Origin: Montifringilla adamsi
Taxonomy: Eukaryota; Chordata; Aves; Passeriformes; Passeridae
Direction: 5' to 3'
Assembly: GCA_017590115.1 (NCBI GenBank)
Contig: JAGGNK010008337.1
Span: forward strand, 868,001-932,000
Length of the DNA stretch: 64,000 bases
Program-made: the position numbers and the translations under genes
The notes under the pieces: model-generated
Database searches by the model: none
What the model saw: the letters and a program-made list of their open reading frames with translations, nothing else
What the model was told of the DNA's origin: nothing
In this document: positions 39,001 to 51,054 of the stretch, piece by piece
Position numbering within the stretch: position 1 is the stretch's first letter
Layout: each line of letters begins with the position of its first letter

Positions 39001-39480
39001 GGGTTGCACATCCCCTGTGTCTGGCCAATATGATAGTCCTTGCATCAATGACTTGAAACACTTCAAGAATTTTACCCCTTCATGAAAACCAAACCCATTC
39101 ACTCGAGAGGAAAAATAAAAAGAAAAAAAGATGAAGAGAAAGGATTTAAACCAGTTTGCAATCTGATACTTTCAGCGCTCATTTAAGAAAAGGTAATTTT
39201 CATCATTATCAAAAAAAGCTTTGGCAAAATCTGGTAGGTAAGCCTTCTTAGAGTGGTACATCGATAATTTTCAGTGAAGGCTGTTCCTGACTTTTCCATA
39301 CACAAAATGTAATAGGGAATCGCAAAGACCACCTTGCCCCTTATGAGATCCTACACATAAGCCAAGGTCTAGAGCTGCTGCTGCTCCTGCAGCCTCATGT
39401 GACAATGGAAGCTGGCAGCTCAGCCCTCTGAAGCCACTGGGTTTCCCCCTGCAGCCAGGCTCTCTGCTCAGTGGCAGTGT
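33098..39480. other. No gene recognised
   Basis: About 6.4 kb without a recognised gene. GC-rich patches at 33290-33700 and 35430-35640 are open on both strands (up to 154 codons at 33264-33728, plus). The products are Ala/Gly/Ser/Pro-rich, without a known motif, and mirrored by equally open opposite-strand frames. The rest is AT-rich unique sequence. Confidence 0.6.
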
Positions 39481-39786
39481 GTGGCTGTGGAGCAGGAAAT
39501 TGGAGGTGAAGGGGAAAAGCTCCGAGGGTACACAGGGAATGGTGTGTACATGGAGGTGAAGGAGGTAGGGAGCACAAAGAGAAGGGCAGACCTCAGGGTG
39601 GAGCTCGTGCAGGGTGGGGAAGATAAAGAACGTGTAGCTGTGGGAACATGGTGCAAAAAGTTAAAAGAAAGTAGGGGAGACATGGCTGGTTCCAGGAGTC
39701 AGGCGATGCACAGGCAGAGCGGGAAGGGGGAAGAGCCAGTTTCCAAAGTCAGCAAGGGTAAGCAACAGGCACAGTCAGGACCATGA
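39481..39786 (+). other. Purine-rich strand with an open frame
   Basis: About 300 bp in which the plus strand is dominated by G and A, with repeated GGAGGTGAAGG phrases and G runs such as GGGAAGGGGG. The plus frame is open for about 100 codons (Glu/Lys/Gly-rich product), which is what an AG-rich strand gives with few T-containing stops. I recognise no protein. The frame ends in a TGA that overlaps the ATG of the next open frame, probably by coincidence. Confidence 0.4.
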
Positions 39787-40370
39787 GGATCCCAGCAGCA
39801 GAGCTGCTCATTCCCTCACCTCCACTCTGCTCTGAAACAGGAAGCCTGCTCTGTAAAGCAAGCTGTCATCTCAGAAGAGAGGGACATGATTCACTGGAGC
39901 ATGGCAGTGCGCAGCTGAGCAGTCATTCCAGCCACAAAACCTCCTACTGCTCCCAGCTTTACACCCTGCCCAGCAGAGGGGAGGCTTACCTGACAGGAGA
40001 AGCACCACAACAAGGACAAGGCATGGGGCAGCACTACCAAAGCAAGGGTGAGTATGAGCCTTCCCTTACACTTCCAACCACATGGGAATTGCCCTGCCAA
40101 ACTCTTCCTATCTTCACTCTGCATGGCAGAGCAAGCAATCCAGGTTACATCCCTGTTTCTAGCAGCAAGCTGTCACAGCTTCCAGGAAAGCCCTTGATCT
40201 CTTTATTGTGTCCATGTTACCCCATTAGCATTTTGTTATTACACACTCCAATGCACTTTCTGTCTTTCTCTGCCACTCATCTTTTTCACTCTTTTCTCCT
40301 CAAAACAACAATATTGATCACACTACCTTCCAAAGTTAATAAATTGCTGAAAACCAGCAGCCAGCACTAA
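39783..40370 (+). other. 195-codon open frame with a splice-flanked core
   Basis: This is one of the longest frames in the window. Within it, 39957-40047 (91 bp) is preceded by a good acceptor (CCTCCTACTGCTCCCAG) and followed by a good donor (AAGG then GTGAGTATG). The frame is open across that segment, starting LYTLPSRGEAYLTGE. A competing minus-strand donor (CAG then GTAAGCC) lies in the same place, so splice consensus alone is weak evidence. The plus strand becomes pyrimidine-rich after about 39790. No family is recognised, and a chance frame is the default reading. Confidence 0.15.
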
Positions 40371-41207
40371 TGGAGCTAAATTCACTTTCTCTTTGCATAG
40401 TTTCCTTACTCACTCTTTTCTAACTTTGACACAGATTATTAATAGGGCTGCTTTAAAGTTTTCCACTCAAAACTGAGATTTTATGGAAAACATGCATTTG
40501 ATTACATTAAATTTTGTCTGACCCCCATTCTCTTCAGTGATTCAGTTTTTGAGCTGTCATCATCAGGCTGATATTATCACCCCACCTTTTTTTCTGAAAG
40601 GAAAAGGAGTTGTGCTGAGCTGCAGTTTCACACATTTCTGGGTGAGGACTCTGCATCTTGTGCCCGTCTGCTCGGCACCCCAAGCCCTGCATCCATCCAG
40701 CCATGTGAAAGGTTTTCTCAAGTCTATCACCACAGCTCTTTTCCAGTCCGCCCTACCGTGACACTCTGCAGAAGCGCATAAAAGTAAAATAAAATGCAAT
40801 AAATTACACTAAAACAGAAACTACCAGCTTCACTAATCCTCAGGTTGCTTCCTAACAACCAAGGACAAATGCTTAACAAAATCTATCAAATGTTTTCATT
40901 TCCCAAAAAGAGCAAACCACAGATGATCCTTTTGGCTTATCTCACTCAGTGGAATTCTCAGGAGTGATGCTATTTTGGTCTCATGGTTGCACTAGACTAA
41001 GAGCTGTCAGCAAACTCAGTTAAGTTAGAAGAGTTTTACACAGAAGTGTACTTTAATATACTTTAACTTATTGCTGACTACTTCAGAGATCAGGTTTTTA
41101 GGAAGGCTTTTAAAACAAGTACAAAGCCAAACAAGGATTTTGTCAATGAGTTTACTACACAGCACTTTGTTACTCAAAAAAAAAAAGTCTTTCTTCCTTC
41201 CCCTCAG
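40371..41207. other. No gene recognised
   Basis: Unique AT-rich sequence, ending in a run of A (41176-41186) and a strong pyrimidine tract that forms the acceptor-like site at 41207. Confidence 0.6.
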
Positions 41208-41511
41208 ACCCTTTGACAGAGAGCAGATGATTTCATTCACCGGGACTTGCAAAGAAATTCAATGAGGGCAGCATTCCAGATTGCCTTCCGGACTCAACAT
41301 GACATCCTCATCACCTCCAGAGGAAACACACGCCAGAGCTGAAATTCCTGCTGGAACATGTGCTCTCTCTTCACTTGGAACAATCCCACAGACCAAAGAG
41401 CCTCAGCTGCTGTGCGATACCACATGCCAAAACACAGATAAAGTCTTTGACATCATTCAACCTCCAACAGGAGGAACTCTTTATACAACCACGAGCAGAA
41501 GTTTTAAGTAG
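41208..41511 (+). other. Possible 3' exon or exon relic: strong acceptor and a frame broken by one TGA
   Basis: TCTTTCTTCCTTCCCCTCAG ending at 41207 is the best acceptor consensus I noticed in the window. After one base the frame reads PFDREQMISFTGTCKEIQ, stops at TGA 41263-41265, and then stays open in the same frame to TAG at 41509-41511 (about 81 codons, ending QPPTGGTLYTTTSRSFK). It could be a terminal exon stopping at 41265, an exon relic with a premature stop, or chance. I recognise neither half, and no poly-A signal follows closely. Confidence 0.15.
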
Positions 41512-41924
41512 CAACATTTCTTAAAATGACACTTGACTGCTCAAAGGTCTTTCTTCTCCCATCTTTCCCCACTGATGCTGTCTCTATATGAGCAGCAGAA
41601 CACCCACTCCCAGCCCACCCCTAATGGCCAAGCTAAGAAGAAAAGGTGGCATTATAATCTTGTTCTAGTTCTTACAGGCAAAGCAGCAGCATAAAATACT
41701 GTGATCTGAGAGAAAAGGATGTGCTTACATTTGGAGTTAGTCTGGACAGTACTAAAGAGACAGAAATTGTAACCTAATCCCTTTTGGAGACTTACAACAA
41801 AAGCAGATCGATGGAATGCCCTGCTTTTTCTCAAGGATCATCTCATACAGCAAAGATCAAATGAGATGAAAAAGTTGCTCTACAGAATAAGTATCAGCAA
41901 ATTTCAAAGCACTGGAAACACAAA
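41512..41924. other. No gene recognised
   Basis: Unique sequence between the exon-like segment and the MIR. No feature is seen. Confidence 0.6.
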
Positions 41925-42105
41925 GTGGATTAGAACATGGCCCTATAAAAAGGAGGTCTGGGGTTTAATCTCTGATCTGACAACGCCTGGCTACCCACCC
42001 TTGAACAATACACTTATCCTTTGTGTTCCACCATCTGTAAAACAGGGGATAGTGCCATCTCATGGGACTGGTTGGAGCTTTAATTAATTACTGCTCACAA
42101 AGGAC
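41925..42105 (+). mobile_element. MIR-type CORE-SINE fragment
   Basis: The segment follows the MIR order: ATTAGAACATGG and a GGTCTGGGGTTTAATCTCTG start like the MIR 5' half. A diverged core (CTTGAACAATACACTTATCC) corresponds to the usual 'ttgggcaagtcacttaacc' phrase, and CCATCTGTAAAACAGGGGAT followed by AGTGCCATCTCATGGGACTG matches the well-known 3' part. The TTAATTAATTACTGCTCACAAAGG end resembles the bird and reptile MIR variant. It is old, diverged and noncoding. Confidence 0.8.
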
Positions 42106-43325
42106 CTCAGCTTCCTCAGCTCTGAGGCACTGTTATAACTCTCATCCGTAACTCCTGTAACTTGCAGCCCTTAGCAGGCAATCCCATTAAATACCAGACT
42201 ATGCCATGTATGTAAAACCTGTGAGGGCACACAAGCATGCAAAAGATTGTGCAAATTATCCAAAGTATCTCAGGTTCTGTGACCAAGGAACCTCTGACCT
42301 GCCCACACAGCTAAAGTGTTCCTATCTAAAAGCTCCAGTAAATCTAACAGGAATATTCTTCTGTGAAGCACTGACAAAATTTTAAGGAGCTTTCAATACT
42401 TCTGAAAAATCCCTTGCCTAAAAATAGATACAAGCAGAGGGCTCAAAATATTTTCACCTCTAGATGAACAAGGGTAACAGCAATAAAATAACAGAAAAGT
42501 CAGTTCTCTGCAGAAGGAGCAAGTGGTTGTATAAAAAGTGCTTCTCTTTGGGGATTGCCATCCTTCCCCTCCAGCAAAGGCTTCTGGTGATAGATGGGAA
42601 GGAGGTGGGGCTGCCCCCATGTTACCTCTGAGACTTGATTTTCACATGAAAATCATACAGCCCTTATTTATTCTGATTTAAGAAAATAATGGCTTTATTC
42701 TGAGCTACGGCAATTATTGCATTTTACAATCTCATCTACATATTCCCTCCTAGATGACACCAATATGGACACGCAGCAGTGCACTAAAATCCTCAGTACA
42801 GAATGCTCTATCTAATAAATTCTCCCAGTTCTGACAGTCTCTGAAGTTTCAGAAAACCAAATGAGAAAGTTAGACAAAAAACCCCCGATATTATTATTCA
42901 GCATTGTATTTCAAGAGAAAGCAAAGTGCTTTGAGTTCAGCTTTTCTGTTATGAGCATAGTCTGCCTTCAACACAAAAATACAACTGAAAATGCTAGCAG
43001 TGATCATCAGCAATTCATTCCTTTCCATTTATAGTTAAATGCTGCACCCTCTCAATATGCAAATAACTGCTTTTCCACTTCAAATCTTGAATACTAAAGA
43101 CTGAAAAATCAGTTTTTTAAATTGCTTTCAAGAAACCAGTGAGATTTACCAAAATTATTGAGGATTCTTATTGGTTTCACTTTGCTCACAGGAATGTGAT
43201 GATCAACGTACTCTAAGACAAAGCTTCTTGCTGAAAAGCAAAGTTTTCATCCATTCTTGTCAGAGGAGCAAGGGAAAATCCTGTGTCCACAGCAGGCTGT
43301 AGATGCAGGCATGGAAAGACCATAA
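42106..43325. other. No gene recognised
   Basis: Unique, largely AT-rich sequence without a recognised gene or repeat. Confidence 0.6.
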
Positions 43326-43586
43326 ACACCTGTACCATATTCTCATGGGAGTCAGGAGGCTGTGAGAGTACCAGCAGATCACCTGTACCTGGGCATTACT
43401 GCAGCCATTTACCACGGAGCGATGAACAACACGAACGACGTTTCACTGTCAGACAACAGGGCTTGCACAGGTCTAATGCTAATCTGGGAAAACAAATCAG
43501 AGTTTATTAGCTCACCAACGGGCTGGCCCACTCCTCCTATCCAGCTGGGGTGTTACATCTGGAGAAGTGGCCAATTAGGTGGGTAA
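43326..43586 (+). other. CpG-clustered open segment, possible conserved element or exon
   Basis: Five CpGs fall within 26 bp at 43415-43440, in a window where CpG is otherwise scarce. One plus-strand frame is open through the whole interval (87 codons, including VPADHLYLGITAAIYHG and MNNTNDVSLSDNRACTG). There is no initiating ATG at its start, and the nearest upstream acceptor-like AG (43354-43355, GGGAGTCAG) has a poor pyrimidine tract. It ends just before a CR1 fragment. Retained CpGs can mean constraint, young sequence or local GC-biased conversion. Confidence 0.2.
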
Positions 43587-43599
43587 ACAACGAGGTGGT

Positions 43600-43985
43600 T
43601 GGGCTCGGCAGTTCCCAGAAAAGACCAAGGGTCCTTCCTGGCAGCAAACAGCGAGCAGAGCACGAGCCAGCAGCGTGCTCTGGCAGGAGGGAGCAGCAGC
43701 CTGGCCTCAGCTGAAGGGCAGGGCAGGGGTTTCACCTCCTCCTGCTCAGTGCTTGTGAGGCCACACCTGGGAGAGCACTCAGGAGGGCTTGGAGCAGCTG
43801 CAGCAAGCCCAGCACAAGCCCTGAGCCTGGCAGGGATGACAGCATTTCCCTGTGGAGCAGGGCTCATCTGCCTTCAGAAAGGGTGGCCTGGGGGGACACC
43901 CGCTGCAGCTCCAGCAGCACCCATGGGGTCTTAGAGAACATGGACCAGGCTCCTCACAGGGAGCAAGGTGGTAGGAGGAGCTGAA
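43600..43985 (+). mobile_element. Degraded CR1 LINE internal fragment
   Basis: Plus-strand phrases correspond to the CR1 region upstream of the 3' end. GACCAAGGGTCCTTCCTGGC and ACGAGCCAGCAGCGTGCTCT match the '...gtcctggtggacagcaa...gagccagcagtgtgc' part. CCTGCTCAGTGCTTGTGAGG followed by CCACACCTGGGA matches the next part. A weaker match (ATGGACCAGGCTCCTCACAG) lies near 43940. The 43790-43930 stretch is too diverged to assign. No frame is intact. The patch is GC-rich and adjoins the minisatellite at 44076. Confidence 0.65.
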
Positions 43986-44075
43986 AACACACAGCCTTCA
44001 GTTCTCTGTTCCCGTGCCAGTGTGGCACTCCAAAAACAGGGGATGAGGCAAGCTGCAGGAGGGCAAGGAGGAGGG

Positions 44076-44457
44076 GATGGAGACCACGAAAGACGGGCTG
44101 TGCATCCTGAACACAGAGCAGCGCCCAGCGAGTGGGGCAGAGCGAGGTGGAGAGATGGAGACCATGAAAGATGGGCTGTGCATCCTGAACACAGAGCAGC
44201 GGCCAGCGAGTGGGGCAGAGCGAGGAGGACGGGATGGAGACCATGAAAGATGGGCTGTGCATCCTGAACACAGAGCAGCGCCCAGCCAGTGGGGCAGAGC
44301 GAGGAGGAGAGATGGAGACCATGAAAGACGGGCTGTGCATCCTGAACACAGAGCAGCGCCCAGCCAGTGGGGCAGAGCGAGGAGGATGAGATGGAGACCA
44401 TGAAAGACGGGCTGTGCATCCTGAACACAGAGCAGCGCCCAGCGAGTGGGGCAGAGC
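44076..44457. repeat. GC-rich minisatellite, five 78/79-bp units
   Basis: Units begin with GATGGAGACCA at 44076, 44154, 44233, 44311 and 44390, giving periods of 78, 79, 78 and 79 bp. The last unit is incomplete. Each contains CTGTGCATCCTGAACACAGA and AGTGGGGCAGAGCGAGG. Copies differ by a few substitutions, such as GCGCCCAGC versus GCGGCCAGC, and in the GAGGAGGAC/GAGGAGGAT linker. Because 79 is not a multiple of three, the frame shifts between units. The 177- and 214-codon minus-strand frames over it therefore show the same peptide in successive phases, which argues strongly against coding. Confidence 0.95.
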
Positions 44458-47240
44458 AGAGCACACTGCTCCCACCCAGCTGAGGCTGAAAGGCTTCAGC
44501 AGAGCCACCACAATAAGCTGGCAGCTGCCTGCGGAGCAGCAGGATGGAGGGAAAAGACAGCTTCCTTCAGTATCAGCACAGTGTGAGAGGATTAACACTC
44601 ATGCCATCTTCTATTTATGACAGTTTTATATAATAAAAAGAAGGTATTAATTTTTGGGACTTAAAATAAAATTTAATCTGCAAAGGTCAATAAGCAGTGC
44701 CTGATTACAAACTATATAAAGGCCAAAGAGACTATTGTGTCATTGCTGAGACTCGGTTCTCATTCTGTAATCTTTAGAATGACTTTCTGTTCAATCTGAG
44801 TAATCACGACCTTTCTCATCAGAAAACTGAGATCAAATTCTTAATCCATTAGGAACATGACAGAGACCTCTCTCCCCTTCATTGTTACAGTGTTTATGTA
44901 GGCCACAGACGAGTGAATAGTCTCAGATGATATTTTGATGTTTGAAGATAAAGACCAAATGGATATTTTTGCAGACACTGTCACTGGGGAACAAAGCTCT
45001 GTTAGTATGGTTTGCAGTTAAAGTTTTATCCGCTTGTCTGGAAAAAACCAAATCAAATAGAGACTTGTCCAGCTATTCTAGAATGAAAGTGAATTCCTAC
45101 TATTCACATTTGTTAATTTATAAGCCACAAGGTGTTAATTTATACAACATCAAACAAAATTCTGTAACAGATCACACACTGCATCACCTCAAGATAAGGA
45201 ACTTTTTTTAGTGCACTTGACAATTTTAAGAGCAACTACTTGAACCAAAACAACACCACAAGGGAACAATGGTTCTGTGTAAATCCTGGACAACAGCACG
45301 TATGGTAGCTGTAAAAATGAAGAAGCACAAATCCCCTTAACTGCAGAGCTACGTGCACAGAGAAGCCGAGAGGTGGCAGAGGGCTTTACCGCAGCAGGAA
45401 CGGCCCCCAGCCCAGCTCTGTGGCCCGGCTGAGTTTTCTGTCTGGCTGCTGACCAACGCACGCTGTCACACCCGCCGAGGACACCTCACCACGTCCTAGG
45501 GGACTCGTCTGAGACAAGGCACATGAATCATCCCCCCAAAGATGCCCCCTTCTCTCCTGTGACTTCACCAGCAAAACAACAGCTTCAACAGATGACTTGT
45601 TTCAGGCAGCCAGAGCCAGGCACGATAAATCCAACCTGTGGAGCTAGACAGCACTGCCTCCTAAAACTGCATCCACGCTTCTCCGGGCACATCAACAGTG
45701 CTATTTATGTGCCCTTTCTTCTGGGTGGCAACGTGATACTGCATTTCTGCTTAACTCAAGCACCAGCCAGCTTCTGCTTTTATGACACCTTCTGCAAACA
45801 TTTTCTCTCCCATTTCTCTCTCGCAGCTCCTGATGTTTTTTAGGGTTCCTTTGGGTTTTAAAATTGTGGAAACCTTGTTTAGAATATACTCCTTGAACTG
45901 AAAGGATTCTTAAAAACATCTAGAATCGTCCACTGCATTGTAAGTTTACTTACGAAATTAAAAACTTCAGCATCCAGAAAAGAAATGTGAGCTTTCCTTT
46001 ATGCATGTTAATTAACTTGTTCTAGCAACATTCCACCTCATTTCCCCAATGTAATAAATTATCAAATCATCAGAAATACTGCATTTTACTGGAAGGCAAA
46101 TACAATACAAAATACAATCAGTGCAGCAACGGGTACTTGAGAATGTCACTAATCATAAAAAGCTTAGTATCAGTCACAGCTCTTTTCCAAGTAGTACAAA
46201 AATGTGGGGAGAGAAACACAGAAGGCTCAGGAGAGTGGAGGATTAGGGCTTTCTTTAACCTCTTACGATTATGTTCCCTAAATGTACTATTCTTCAATTC
46301 AACCAAGAGTAGAGATGACAAGACAATTTCTAAAAAGTCCATGAAAATAAAACCAGCAAACAGTGTAAGGTCTTGAATTACTTCAAAATCACCGTCTAAG
46401 TTAACTACAGAAATTAACTCATGTGGAACATTTTATGACTAGAAGTGATCAGAACACTGGCAGCTGTTGTTACCCAGTGAATACCAGGAAAATGTAATTA
46501 TACGAGAGCACAGCAAGAATAAATATCTTCCCTCGGAAGCAGGAAAAGGGAAAAGAACAGACGCATGTTTGGTGAAAACTAGAAATTTTGTGAAGTTTAT
46601 GGCATCTGACAATATGGGCTAACATTTTCTTTGCTTTAAGGGGAGGGAGAAATGTACAGACTTTAAAGAATATACTCCTTAATAAGCAAATACTTTAAAA
46701 TAATATTAATGTTATCATTATTGTTTTAAACCAAGAAGGCTGTAATTTTGCATTTCATTAACCAATGTGACTTGGCCCTAAAAAGGCTGTTAAGCAGTTT
46801 AGGTGTAAGAAGTGACCTACTCGGGTATTGCAGCAGCCTGGTGTGAGCACCCAAGGACTTGCAACAATATTAGATGTAAATAAGAGAACAATTCATTGCT
46901 CTCAAGCTACTACCTGCCTGGTCACACCGCATTTCCTCAAGCATTGCTGCCATTAAACATGTACAAAACAGCTGAAGCAACTTTCCTTTTCACTGGGCTG
47001 AAGCTCTCCAGGAAAGTATTTCAAAAATGCCTTTTGCTGGCCCCACCGCACAGCTGCTGTCCTGACACCAAGGGCAGCTCCATGAACCAAAGGCAGATTT
47101 GCCTGGGCTTTGCACAGAGCTTCCTTCTCATGAGCAGGCACAAAAACACATCCCACGTGTCAGAGTGCATGGGCAGAACCTGGCAAAGGCTGATCTTCAC
47201 AGCTGTGTTAGTAATCATGCCAAACGAGCCCCTTCTCTAT
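44458..47240. other. No gene recognised
   Basis: Unique sequence. A GC-richer patch at about 45360-45560 with several CpGs has short open frames only. No known element is seen. Confidence 0.6.
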
Positions 47241-47266
47241 AAAACAAACAAACAAACAAACAAAAA
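47241..47266 (+). repeat. (AAAC)n microsatellite
   Basis: About six AAAC units. Confidence 0.9.
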
Positions 47267-50200
47267 GGCTGAGTTCAGAACGGAGTGAGAAATTCAGTTT
47301 GTGGATTTTCATCTCTGTTTTGGGGGAGCTGGCAGGAACTACTGATTTTAGCAGTTATTCTAATTTTGCGGCAGATATTCTAATCTGTACTCGAGATGTA
47401 GCTGATTTCGCTAAAGGAAAGGCACCATTTGAAGGGAAGGAACAGAACGAGATGGCTTTGTTTACTGTGCTCTGCACAACTTCAGCTCTCTCCTGGAGCC
47501 TCCCTCCCATCCAGGGGAGCACAAAGGTCACACAAGGTACGTTCTGCAGCTCTCAATCAACTTCCTCAGCAGCGCCTGGGCTCAGTTAATCACTGAGAAG
47601 GAACAGCTGAGTGACCTGAGCCACAGAACAAACACTCCCTGCCTCTGGAAAAGCCTTTTGTCAGAAGCTGTGGGAGCTTCTCAGCAAAGGCTGTGCCGGC
47701 TCTTCCTCCTCTGCGATGGCAATGACCACTTGATGGCTGCAGTTACAGTTCACATTTCTGTTTCTTACTGATATGAACTATGGGATATCAGTTTATCATT
47801 GAATTTCTACCTTCGTGTAGCATTATTTTTAAAACATAAGGCAGAATTTAAATTCTAAAGATCAAAATTTAAAAAACAAAGCGAAGGAAAACCAAAGCAT
47901 CCCTTCACAGCAGGAAAGGGAGGGGTAAAGAAAAACAATCCATCATATATTGCACTTTACATTAAACAGCAAAATACACAAACTCATTGGAGTAAAGGTG
48001 AGAGAAAATGGAAGCTGCAGTAGTTCTTTTAAAAGGTTTAACTTAAAAGCTTTTTCAGAGCTATTCCACTTTATAATTTAGCTCATAGTTAAAAGAACAG
48101 ATGAAAATTGCTGCATTCTCCTTCATTTCCTAAATGTTCTTCATTGACTAACAGAAGGTTTATCTCTATTTTCCTGAGCACAGACTCCTTAACAAAGCCC
48201 AAAAGTGAGACTGACAACAGTTTTCCACACTATGAGCTTATTAAATTCTGATTCAGCAAAGGCAAACACAGGAATAAATTCAGGAAAGCTGTTATTCACA
48301 CTGCCATTAATGAAAACAGTCCCACAAATAACACTGCTTGACATTTAACAAATCAAATCCTCTCCCTGTAAAATCATCCATTGAACAAAATACATTTAAA
48401 GGCCTACTTTAAAACCTCTGAGGGGAATGAAATACTTTAGGTTTTGATGTTAGCGAGATTAATTAGTATTTATTTCCTTTAAAAAACAATGAACTACTGT
48501 GAACTCTAATCTGGGAAAATCAACACTTCTCCCAAAGAGCTGAAAATGAAACATTCATCAACTTGAGCTGAAGTAACTCCACTATTGAAGAGATGTATTG
48601 AGAAAGATCTTTTGGTCCTCTGTTCCTATAGCCTACAAATAAAGAAGTGTAGGAATATGGCGTGGCAAGCTTGAACAATACCCTAATAAATATTCATAAA
48701 GCATTTGTGCTGCAGTACAGAGCTTACAAGGAGTGAAACTATACAGCTGCTTATACCTGTCACAAACCTTGACATCTGTTCACTTTTAAACCTTAAACTG
48801 ACAGTAGAGCTGTTTATAGTGTACATTACTATCTTTAACAAATCAAAAAGATAATCACTTACTAGCATGCTATCAGAAAGGTAATTTTTTTTTACTCAGT
48901 AAGTATGAAAAGAGCTGATGTATCCAACAGAAACATCTTAGCACAAAGAAATCTGAAGCAAATTTTAGTAAAGAAAACAAATAAATATAATGTAAAACTT
49001 ATGTGGTTGTCTAATAAATATTAAGTATGTGTATTTTCATTTTTATACAAGTTTATATGTTTAAAATTAGCATTTTTTCCTCCATAAATCTACTGCTAAT
49101 CCTATTATTTGAGTCCTTAATTGAGCTGAGCAGCATGAAGCAGCATCTAAACCAGTCACTATTCATACTTCTAAAACACAATTTTTCCACGAATCGCCTC
49201 TGCTGAGTTCCCAAACTAAACCAGAAAACTGTATCTCATTAATGCTGGCAAACTTCCATGCCCTCTCAACTTTCCAAAATTTGAACTAGTAATATGGAAA
49301 GAAAAAAAAAAAAACTAACACATAATAAATCAAAATTAATCTTCCATTTTTCATTAAAAAATGTTACAGGTCACGACCAAAAAGCTATCCTTTAAAGCCG
49401 GCACTATAATTTACTGGAACAGTGAAAAACCAAAGCTGTTCCTTACACAGAGCCGTGTGGTAGCACCAGGAGTAAGACATTAATACTTGCTAACACCTCA
49501 AAACATCTTCCTGTGCTGGAATATGCTGCTCCCTCCCATATCCTTTTTCTCCTCTTTCTCTAGGTTTCAACTGTGCTCATTAAAAAGAAAAACTGCTCGG
49601 AGATCATTACAAATGTGTGTGCAGAATGGACAGAATTCCATCTCCTTGCACTGAGCTATTTCCCCCTCTTCCCAAACCGTCTTCTGGCCCATGGGGAAAC
49701 CCACCTTTAAAAATAAAATTTCTCACTTTTCCCTCAGGTAACACATCTCTAGCCCAGCCTTTTGTTTTCCATTTGCTACCAGAAAGTTATCCCCAAACTT
49801 GATTCAGTTCTTTCCCAATTCCACACCCCAACAGAACAGGAAGGGCAAGAACACAAAGAAATAGGGCACAAAAAATGCACCACACTAAGACAGCAGGACA
49901 TTGTATTTTTAGGAGCCAGTTTAATGAACCTCACCCCCCAATAACTGGAGTCAAACTGCTGTTCTAGTAAGGAGGAATTTTCTTACATTTAGATAAAGTG
50001 TAAAAGCAATGTCATTTTCATTATGACTTTTCACGAAGCTGTACGTGACACGGACAAACATCAGAAACAAGAACACTACCAATCTGAAAGCAAGTGACAG
50101 AACAGATCCAAGAAACTTCTTTTTACTGTGCTCTCCCTATTCCTCCCTCAGCAATTCATCGAATTTTACTATTTCGTTTTTCTATTTTTTCAAAACAGTT

Positions 50201-51036
50201 CTCTCCGAGGACTGGGTAACCTTTAAACGGATCTCCAGCACAAGTGAAAGGGGAGCACGCCTGACTGACTATTCAAGAGAAAAAGTGGAGCTATAATTTA
50301 CAGAGCACTGTCTAATGCACAAAGTAAACTGGGCAAAGACAGAAAAAATGCCACTGTTTATTCTGTGGTTGCCTTCTGATAAATATAAAGGGCAAAGCTG
50401 GAAGCTACCAGTTGGAAGGTGACTTACAGGGTGTTAAATGTTGCTGAGGAGAAATAAAAGGTTTCATCAGTTTGGTCTGAAACATGACTGGCTCCCTAGG
50501 TTTTGCAGAAGCTGAGGAAAACCATGGCCAGGTGGTGTCTCAGCCCATGCAGCCAGTGAGGCCGCACGTGGAATCACACCACATGTAGTGACCAGGACGC
50601 TTCTCCAAAGTCACGTGGCAATTCCTCATAAACCAAAGTGTTTTACAGAGAAAAGCCAATGCCAGCACGTTTTCCCTCGTGCCTGGTTTTCATGTGCCCA
50701 ACAACCAATTTCCCATGGAAGCAAAGCTGCCCTGTGTCCTCCCCAAGTGCTCGCAGTGCTGCCTCAGCCCAGGACAGGCACATCCTCCAATCCCAACCTG
50801 GACTCAGCAGCTCCTCAAGGGAGAGGCCCCTCAGTCCCTGAGCATGGAGAGCCCCAGCTTGAAACGATTCAAAATAAACACTGGAATTATTGCATTGCAT
50901 TCTCCTCAGACTACTTCTGTTCTAAAACGGAACAGCTACTTGTTTTCTGTTTGGATATTTTGGTGGGTTTTTCTTTTTTGTTCCCTCTTGCCCAAAGACT
51001 GGGTTTTCCTGTATTCCAGAAGGGTGCATGCACATA
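47267..51036. other. No gene recognised
   Basis: AT-rich unique sequence. A GC-richer patch at about 50690-50840 is open on both strands for about 65 to 150 codons, without a known motif. Confidence 0.6.
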
Positions 51037-51054
51037 ACTATATGCAAGTCCCCA

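Noticed and set aside
44076..44457. CRISPR-like regular repeat
   Set aside because: The units are contiguous without spacers and the genome is vertebrate, so this is a minisatellite.
43954..44598. 214-codon minus-strand open frame (and the 177-codon one at 43931-44464)
   Set aside because: It lies over the 78/79-bp minisatellite. The same peptide appears in successive phases because the period is not a multiple of three, so it is a by-product of a stop-poor repeat.
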